Below are positions 1 through 4,735 of a stretch of DNA of 8,152 bases, piece after piece (the stretch's first letter is position 1; each line of letters starts with the position of its first letter). The DNA comes from an uncultured Coriobacteriaceae bacterium (GTDB lineage: Bacteria > Actinomycetota > Coriobacteriia > Coriobacteriales > QAMH01): assembly GCA_902783925.1 (NCBI GenBank), contig CACZSV010000074.1, forward strand, positions 1 through 8,152, written 5' to 3'. Position numbers and translations under genes: made by a program. The notes under the pieces were generated by a model. It did no database searches and was not told the origin of the DNA. It saw nothing but the letters and a program-made list of their open reading frames with translations.

Positions 1-841
1 CGGACGCAGTTCCAAGGCAATATTGCATCTGTCCGCCGGCTGAGACACTTCCCGGATAGATTAGCGTCTGCTTGGTGCCATTGGCAGTCAGGTTGGTCTT
101 GGCGACAGGGGCGGTATAGTCTGGCTCAGGCGCATTCATATCGTAGTCGCAGATGAAGATTCTTCCCGAATGCCTCGATCCGTTATACACATTGATGCTC
201 CCGCCTATTCCGCCAGATCCGGTGAGCGTGAAGGGGTCGCGCTTTGGAAGCTGAATATGCGCAGTCATCTCAACTCTGTCTGCGAAGTTTTTTGCGGGTA
301 TCTCAACCTTATTGCCCCTCTTTGGGCTCTCGACTTTAGTGCTCCCTATTTCCTTGCCGCTCTTGTCGAACAGCTTAATATCCAGCGAGCTCAAGTCGAA
401 GGCACTGCTGCCGATCAAGTAATGAACCGTCCGAAGGCTGATTTCGTGATTGTATTCGTGGTAAATCCTTACGGGCACATCCACGGACGTTTGCGCATAG
501 GCATCGGTTTCCGCTGCGGTTGCAGTGACGTAGGCTACGTTGTCTGACGGAGCGGCCTTGATCGTGAGCTCTCCGGTCGATTCGTTCACGGCGATGTAGC
601 TCTCGCTACCGCTTTTGACGGCGTAGCTGAGCGTACCGCCGCCCTCAACCACCTTGGCGTTGATGTTTTTCCCCGTATCGGATGTGAAAACAGACATGAC
701 GGTCGCCTGAATGGCTTGCGGCGGCTTGCTGCTGGCCGCCTGGAGCTCGCCGCCTTCTGCAAGCGCAATGCCCGGCATCAGGCCTAGAACCATCACCAGC
801 CCAAGCAGGATACCCGCAAACCGCATCTTCTTTGTCTCCAT
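1..841 (-). CDS. Secreted Ig-like-repeat surface protein, 5' part (runs off left edge)
   Basis: I translated this open frame by hand: 280 residues are visible and no stop occurs before the window edge, so the C-terminus is unseen. The start is ATG at 841, preceded by GGAGG with 5 nt spacing. Residues 1-28 form a classical Sec signal peptide: METKKMR, then a hydrophobic core ILLGLVMVLGLM, then cleavage after ALA (28/29). Residues ~45-125 read like a bacterial Ig-like domain of the kind repeated in Coriobacteriia surface proteins (TGKNINAK, LSYAVKSGS, STGELTIKAA, YVTATAAETDAYA). Residues 241-280 begin a second repeat type (DYTAPVAKTNLTANG, MQYCLGT). The role is inferred: an exported, cell-surface or adhesin-like protein. 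Any sortase or repeat anchor would lie outside the window. It follows the peptidase/synthetase operon on the same strand after a 218-bp gap, so it probably has its own promoter. Confidence 0.85.
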   Translation of the reverse strand, partial: METKKMRFAGILLGLVMVLGLMPGIALAEGGELQAASSKPPQAIQATVMSVFTSDTGKNINAKVVEGGGTLSYAVKSGSESYIAVNESTGELTIKAAPSDNVAYVTATAAETDAYAQTSVDVPVRIYHEYNHEISLRTVHYLIGSSAFDLSSLDIKLFDKSGKEIGSTKVESPKRGNKVEIPAKNFADRVEMTAHIQLPKRDPFTLTGSGGIGGSINVYNGSRHSGRIFICDYDMNAPEPDYTAPVAKTNLTANGTKQTLIYPGSVSAGGQMQYCLGTAS

Positions 842-931
842 ATGAGCCTCCCTCCTGGTAGCGCCGCAGACGGACGTATTACAACCTTAAACGCATGCCC
901 CGCCACGACACATGCCGCATCCAGCGACCGT

Positions 932-977
932 CAGTTGCAGACGCAGCATCTATGCTACGAGAATTGAAGCGCAACTG
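932..977 (-). other. Nested inverted repeat in the leader of the surface-protein gene
   Basis: CAGTTGC (932-938) pairs with GCAACTG (971-977). Inside it AGCAT (945-949) pairs with ATGCT (952-956) across a 2-nt gap. In RNA this could fold as two stacked stems about 90 nt upstream of the start codon. It may be a leader structure or an operator, or chance; no riboswitch class is recognised. Confidence 0.3.
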
Positions 978-1002
978 TCTCGAAACACTAGGCTTTAGAT
1001 AT

Positions 1003-1031
1003 TTTGTACGCCCTCAAGCGGTTCAGCGCAA
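1003..1031 (-). promoter_or_regulatory. Possible sigma-70 promoter for the surface-protein gene
   Basis: On the minus strand TTGCGC (1031-1026) and TACAAA (1008-1003) are separated by exactly 17 bp; each matches 4 of 6 consensus bases. It would give a leader of about 155 nt containing the inverted repeat at 932-977. This is a pattern match only. Confidence 0.25.
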
Positions 1032-1032
1032 G

Positions 1033-1055
1033 AGGGGTTCCAGAACGTCACCCCT
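1033..1055 (-). terminator. Possible weak terminator after the synthetase-like gene
   Basis: AGGGGT and ACCCCT form a 6-bp stem with an 11-nt loop, starting 4 nt past the stop codon of the synthetase-like gene. No U-tract follows, so intrinsic termination is uncertain; it could be simply a 3' hairpin. Confidence 0.25.
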
Positions 1056-1059
1056 GGCC

Positions 1060-2607
1060 CTATACGGGGATGATACGGGGGAGCCTCGAAAAGCATTGCC
1101 GGTACCATATCATGAACGTGTAAAGGGCATACACGACCTGCCACAGCACATCGTTTCCTTCAAGAAAGGCAGTCCAGTAGCCTCTTACAAGCGCCGTGTC
1201 GAATAATGACGCGGACCCCTCCCCAAACAGCATCGCATCGATTTTCTCCCGATGCCGTGCTTCCCGCATCCAAGAACACATTGGGAGCGAGAACCCAATC
1301 TTGGGACGAAAAGCCACTTCGTGTGGAAGCTGTCCCTGCGCCGTCTTGCGTAAAATGTACTTACCGCATCCTTCTTTCAGCCTCAACCCCGCCGGAATAC
1401 GAGCTGCAAGGTCGACCATGCGCGCATCGGCATAGGGCATGAGTAACTCGAGCCCGCTTGCGCGCGACGCCGCGTTTGCACCGAGCAGAATGTCTCCTTC
1501 GAGCCAGAGCGCGCAATCAATGGCCTGCAGTCTGCTGAGATGCTCCCACGACTCGCTTTTCTCGTAGATGAGGCCGACCAAGCTGTCCGCAGAATACGAG
1601 GTTTCGTGCATGAGCAAGCGCCGGGCGCTTTCCTGCTCCAGGATTCCAGCGCATCCTAAATACCGGGGAGCTCCGATCCGCCCAAGCTCGTCGGCTCTGC
1701 GATACACATGATATCCGGCAAACAATTCGTCGGCTCCTTCTCCCGAGAGGCAGCAGTCACTCGTACGTGCGACTGCTTCACACCCAAGCAGCAGGGCAAC
1801 AGACGAGGCATCTGCAAGCGGCAGCCCTGCAAAGCGTATAAGACGAGGAACGGCATCGAAGAACATATCGGATGTAATCTTGTTCTCTTCGAATGCAACA
1901 CCGAGGCCCCGAGCGAATTCCGCCGCCGCCTTCGCCTCGGACGCGCCTTGCTCGTCGTAACCAATTCCACATGCCCGCCGAACCCCAGAAAGCGCCAGCA
2001 AATACGACGAGTCCACGCCGCTCGAAAGGAACGCGCAGCTCGCGTCGGAAGCGAGTTTTTCGGCATCATCGTGCAACACATCTTGCAACACGCGTTCTAT
2101 ATCTGCGGCCCATTGCGCCTCAGAACGAGAATGGTCGGGCTGAAATACCAGGTCATGGTATGGCCGAACCACGCAGCCGTCTTGATCATAGAGCAGATAA
2201 TGCCCGGGCATGAGTTTCTTCACGCCTGCATACAGGGTTTTCTCACCCACCGGATAACCGAACATCATATAACGCTGCAGCGCTTCGGCATCTAACCCTG
2301 TGCAAGCCTTAGCGGCCACCTCGTCCAAAGCGCTTCCATACTGAAGCGCACCGGCTGAATCGAATCCATAGTAGAACGGCTTGATGCCAAGCGTATCACG
2401 GGCACAGAACAACGCACCACTTTTCTCGTCTTGGATGGCCAAGGCGAAGGAACCGTAAAGATGGTTACCGATGTCGGTACCCCATCTGCTGAATCCAGCC
2501 TCTAAAACCACAGAGTCCGGCACGCGTTTTTCTGGCGAGGATATGCCGAGCTCTTCGCAGAGCTGCACGTGATTCCTGATGTGTCCATCGAACAGGCAGA
2601 CCTTCAT
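1060..2607 (-). CDS. Asparagine-synthetase-family protein lacking the N-terminal glutaminase cysteine
   Basis: The protein is 515 aa. The C-terminal Asn_synthase (ATP pyrophosphatase) domain keeps its signatures: the PPi loop SSGVDSS (195-201, with S where GG is usual), SGEGADELFAGY (288-299), ELLMPYAD (387-394) and RPKIGFSLP (434-442). Family enzymes adenylate a carboxylate and then form an amide. The N-terminal part aligns with the glutaminase (class II GATase) fold only from the segment equivalent to NGEIYN of AsnB (here DGHIRNH, 7-13), so about 70 residues are missing, including Cys-2 and the arginine that binds glutamine. Later GATase segments remain (YGSFALAIQDEKSG, RDTLGIKPFYYG). The start is not a misprediction: ATG overlaps the upstream stop as ATGA, with GAGG 7 nt ahead. 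It therefore probably uses free ammonia or an amine/peptide nucleophile, as in beta-lactam synthetase or lasso cyclases. The substrate is unknown. Sure of family, unsure of function. Confidence 0.88.
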   Translation of the reverse strand: MKVCLFDGHIRNHVQLCEELGISSPEKRVPDSVVLEAGFSRWGTDIGNHLYGSFALAIQDEKSGALFCARDTLGIKPFYYGFDSAGALQYGSALDEVAAKACTGLDAEALQRYMMFGYPVGEKTLYAGVKKLMPGHYLLYDQDGCVVRPYHDLVFQPDHSRSEAQWAADIERVLQDVLHDDAEKLASDASCAFLSSGVDSSYLLALSGVRRACGIGYDEQGASEAKAAAEFARGLGVAFEENKITSDMFFDAVPRLIRFAGLPLADASSVALLLGCEAVARTSDCCLSGEGADELFAGYHVYRRADELGRIGAPRYLGCAGILEQESARRLLMHETSYSADSLVGLIYEKSESWEHLSRLQAIDCALWLEGDILLGANAASRASGLELLMPYADARMVDLAARIPAGLRLKEGCGKYILRKTAQGQLPHEVAFRPKIGFSLPMCSWMREARHREKIDAMLFGEGSASLFDTALVRGYWTAFLEGNDVLWQVVYALYTFMIWYRQCFSRLPRIIPV

Positions 2608-3176
2608 TGCGGGTCCTCGTCATTCTCTCGGACGTGCGAGACGTATTCTTCCAGCGTCCAGCCGTTTTTGTATATCGCAGCCGCTGCTTTCTCGCCGACG
2701 TAGCGGATATGCCAGGGTTCGAACGGATAACCCGTCACGCCCTCTTTGCCTGCAGGATAACGCAAGATAAACCCGAATGTATGTAGATAGGGAAAGAACC
2801 TCGCATGAGCTTCGATGTCGTCTTCCGCAACCATATTTCCCCGAGCGTCGTACAAAGTCAGATCGAGAGCAAGTCCCGTCTGGTGCTCGCTGTAGCCTGG
2901 TTTTGCCACGTATCGTCTCGTGTGTTGTTCGCCATGAGCAGCTACGCTGTCGCGCCATATGCGCTCTTGCGTCTCTTGGGTACGAAACCCCGAGAGAGCT
3001 TCGACATGTATTCCAAGCGAGTCGAGGCGCTGTTTTAACTGCAAATATTTTTCAGCTGCCTCTTTTTCCAGGGGCACGGAATAGTCCTCCGTGACTTCGA
3101 TGAGAACGATTTCCACCGAATTTAGATAGTCCGAAGGAACTGGGTTATCCCTATTGACCAGTATCGTCTTGTTCAC
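2604..3176 (-). CDS. Cytoplasmic VanXY/VanY-like M15 D,D-peptidase
   Basis: The protein is 190 aa. Zinc-peptidase family M15 motifs are complete: SGFRT (62-66), SEHQTGLALD (96-105; zinc ligands H98 and D105) and EPWH (153-156; catalytic E153, zinc ligand H156). Length, lack of a signal peptide or membrane segment, and the block GFILRYP...EPWHIRYVG...WTLEEY strongly resemble the VanXY subgroup. Those enzymes hydrolyse D-Ala-D-Ala and D-Ala-ending muropeptide precursors in the cytoplasm. The start is GTG at 3176 with AAAGG 6 nt upstream. It overlaps the synthetase-like gene by 4 bp (ATGA), so the two are translationally coupled. No van ligase, dehydrogenase or two-component genes are nearby, so a glycopeptide-resistance role is not supported. 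Its substrate may be another D-amino-acid dipeptide or the product of its partner. The DNA upstream is mobile-element debris, so a former 5' neighbour may be lost. Confidence 0.9.
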   Translation of the reverse strand: MNKTILVNRDNPVPSDYLNSVEIVLIEVTEDYSVPLEKEAAEKYLQLKQRLDSLGIHVEALSGFRTQETQERIWRDSVAAHGEQHTRRYVAKPGYSEHQTGLALDLTLYDARGNMVAEDDIEAHARFFPYLHTFGFILRYPAGKEGVTGYPFEPWHIRYVGEKAAAAIYKNGWTLEEYVSHVRENDEDPQ

Positions 3177-3471
3177 AGTTAGCCTTTGTATCTGTTAGTC
3201 TACCTTGTCCTAAACCACACGCGTGCATGGCAGCTGTCAACGCAGCAGCGCCAAAACTGCCGATGTGAGTTCCCTGCCATTGTAAACATACCCGTAGCAA
3301 GCAGAACGCCGGAGACAAGGAATCTCGTGCTGAGCTGCGGCCCTCCGCGAGATCCTTCGACTCGCGCTGACGCGCTCGCTCAGACATGGCAACGGACGTC
3401 CCAGAGTGGGGAGAAACGCCGAGACTGGGCCGTTTCGGGACGCAGGCAAGCCCAGTGTGGGGAGTGAGCGG
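3177..3471. other. Non-coding gap with repeats, upstream of the peptidase gene
   Basis: I see no convincing gene here. CCCAGAGTGGGGAG (3400-3413) recurs with one change as CCCAGTGTGGGGAG (3451-3464). GAAACG (3413-3418) faces CGTTTC (3431-3436). ATCTCG (3322-3327) faces CGAGAT (3348-3353), and CTGAGC (3330-3335) faces GCTCAG (3378-3383). The stretch 3351-3383 (GATCCTTCGACTCGCGCTGA and following) resembles dispersed REP-like intergenic sequence seen in GC-rich gut bacteria; that resemblance is from memory. The promoter of the peptidase operon must lie here or further upstream. Candidates are a perfect TTGACA (3240-3235) with a poor -10, and a TACAAT (3284-3279) with no good -35. Confidence 0.45.
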
Positions 3472-3504
3472 TGTCAAGTTTTCAGACACGAAAGGCTCAG
3501 ACAA

Positions 3505-3838
3505 TTACGCGGCCTTCTTCACCTCCTCGTAACCGGTGTAGAACCTCGAGAAGAATTCGTCCATGAGTTCGGCGGCCCTCCTCCACCCGACGCTCGAGTG
3601 CGGGCGCTTCCTGTTGTAGAACGACTCGATTTACCAGATGGCAGACGCGCGCGCTTCTGCCCTGGTCTCGAACGCGAAGCGCGAGCACCACTCGTTTTTT
3701 CAGCGAACCGAAGAAGGATTCCGCGACCGCGTTGTCGTAGCAGCTGCCGGTCCTGCCTACGGAAAGGCTCGCGCCGCGCCTGCGGGCCCAGCGCGCCAGG
3801 ATCTTGCTGGTGTACTGGGACCCGTTGATGCCCTTCTA
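3505..3838 (-). pseudogene. IS3-family transposase (orfB) C-terminal remnant, frameshifted
   Basis: Reading minus-strand from 3838, the fragment encodes GSQYTSKILARWARRRG, SVGRTGSCYDNAVAESFF, then after a one-base shift KNEW, RFAFETRAEAR and, after an in-frame TAA (3633-3631), IESFYNRKRPHSS and AAELMDEFF, ending at TAA 3507-3505. This is the end of the rve integrase core of IS3 transposases. It keeps the last acidic residue (AVAES) but not the two aspartates, which lay upstream of the truncation. The frameshift lies in a run of six A (plus-strand T 3695-3700) where five restore the frame. It is a decayed, inactive copy, broken on the right where the IS110 fragment begins. Confidence 0.88.
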
Positions 3839-3842
3839 AATG

Positions 3843-4541
3843 TCAAGCGCTATTTATCGACCGATCTTGCCCCTTGATGACGTAGTAGACCTCGCGGGTG
3901 ATGCAGCGCTTCATGCATCTGATCGCCTCGGTCTTGGTGTGCCCTTCCGACATCTTCCTGTCGATGAAGGCCCTGGTGCGCTCGTCGGTCCTCAACCTGC
4001 CGACAGCGATGATGTGTATTGCAGAGTTGGCCGCCCTGTCGCCCCCTCGGTTAAGCCCGTGCCTGGATTCCATCCCCGTGGACACGGGTATCGGGGCGAC
4101 GCCGCAGGGCATGGCGAATGAGGCCTCCGACTTTATGCGCCCGGGGTTATCGCCGACGGTAATCATGGGCTGCGACGCGGTCTGCGGGCCCACGCACGGC
4201 AGCGCGATCAGCTTCGGCGCCAGGCCGGCCAGGATGGCGGCGGCGGCATCGTCGAGCTCCGACACCTCGTCGTCGAGCTCCACGTAACGCCTGGCGAGGT
4301 GCTTGAGCGATATGCGGGCGGCCCCGTCCGGCGTGCGGAAGGCGGTCTTGTCGGGCCTCGTGGCGACCAGGTGCCTTGTCAGCTGCATCCGCGTCATGCC
4401 GCGCAGCTCCTCCGGCGCCGGCACGATCTGGTCGTTGATCATCTGCAGCGCGACCCTCTTGGAGCGAACCGCCGTCTGGCGCGTCTTGTGGAGCATGCGC
4501 AGCGCCTCGACCATGCCGTCGCGGGTCTCGCGGGTAGCCGC
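3843..4541 (-). pseudogene. IS110-family transposase fragment, N-terminal DEDD domain missing
   Basis: From AATRETRDGMVEALRML onward this matches the central and C-terminal (Transposase_20) part of IS110 transposases: LPCVGPQTAS, VGDNPGRIKSEASFAMPCGV, PVSTG with the expected serine, HGLNRGGDRAANSAIHIIAV, EGHTKTEAIRCMKR, REVYYVI. The frame stays open upstream to a TAG at 4652-4650 but loses IS110 resemblance beyond about 4541, and no DEDD RuvC-like domain is found. ATG 4514 is an internal methionine, not the real start. IS110 elements need both domains and a bridge RNA from the non-coding end, so this copy should be dead. CAAGCGCTA occurs at 3844-3852, overlapping the 3' end, and again at 4679-4687, past the other end. 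Confidence 0.85.
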
Positions 4542-4627
4542 GCACGGTGTCAGCGATGGCTGGCAGGCGGGACAAACAAATATGCGATGTCGAAGCCGCT
4601 GGAGTTGGCCATCTCGAGCGCGTCCTC

Positions 4628-4647
4628 GCGCCGTACGCGTACGGCGC
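4628..4647. repeat. 20-bp perfect palindrome
   Basis: The half-site GCGCCGTACG (4628-4637) is followed directly by its exact reverse complement (4638-4647) with no loop. It ends 88 bp before the PHP-ATPase start codon. A dimeric protein could bind it, or it may be a leftover of mobile-element sequence. Confidence 0.6.
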
Positions 4648-4693
4648 CACTAAGGGGATCCTAAATCGGCGGAAACGGCAAGCGCTAATCGAG

Positions 4694-4702
4694 TGATATG
4701 CT
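4694..4702 (+). promoter_or_regulatory. Possible extended -10 promoter of the PHP-ATPase gene
   Basis: TGATATGCT fits the extended -10 pattern (TG, one base, TATGCT at 4697-4702). No good -35 lies 17 bp upstream. Transcription would begin near 4709, giving a leader of roughly 27 nt. Confidence 0.35.
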
Positions 4703-4735
4703 GTTGAGAAACACAATCATCGAGGAAGAGATGCC

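Larger units (their letters stand above)
3472..4541 (-). mobile_element. Composite remnant of IS3-family and IS110-family elements
   Basis: Two transposase fragments lie head-to-tail on the minus strand with no gap. The left boundary TGTCAAGTTTTCAGAC (3472-3487) looks like an IS3-type terminal sequence, beginning TG. No matching inverted end is present, so the IS3 copy is one-ended. The IS110 fragment begins at 3843 and similarity fades near 4541. TGTCAAG occurs in direct orientation at 3472-3478 and at 3841-3847, the two edges of the IS3 piece. Neither element can be autonomous. Confidence 0.75.
4542..4735. other. Junction between IS110 debris and the PHP-ATPase gene
   Basis: No gene is recognisable here. 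On the minus strand a short open stretch reads REDALEMANSSGFDIAYL and then stops; I cannot assign it. The segment contains the 20-bp palindrome (4628-4647), the second CAAGCGCTA (4679-4687) and the likely promoter of the PHP-ATPase gene. Confidence 0.4.

Noticed and set aside
1708..2295. 195-aa plus-strand open frame
   Set aside because: It lies wholly antisense to the synthetase-like gene, whose conserved motifs are clear. The product is rich in R, C and H and has no ribosome-binding site.
2604..3176. Vancomycin-resistance gene cluster
   Set aside because: No ligase, racemase, dehydrogenase or VanRS-like genes are in the window; only the peptidase is present, so resistance cannot be claimed.
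3151..3504. 117-aa open frame on the minus strand upstream of the peptidase gene
   Set aside because: It overlaps the peptidase start in another frame and crosses repeat-rich DNA and the IS3 end. Its composition is not protein-like and no domain is recognisable.
3695..3700. A6 run as a programmed -1 frameshift site of IS3
   Set aside because: IS3 frameshifting occurs at the orfA/orfB boundary, whereas this run sits near the end of the integrase core. The reading that restores the protein needs one base fewer, so it is a decay mutation.
4147..4716. 189-aa minus-strand open frame
   Set aside because: Over most of its length it is a shifted copy of the IS110 fragment, with an RGAR-rich composition. 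Its N-terminal part reads across the palindrome and has no recognisable domain.
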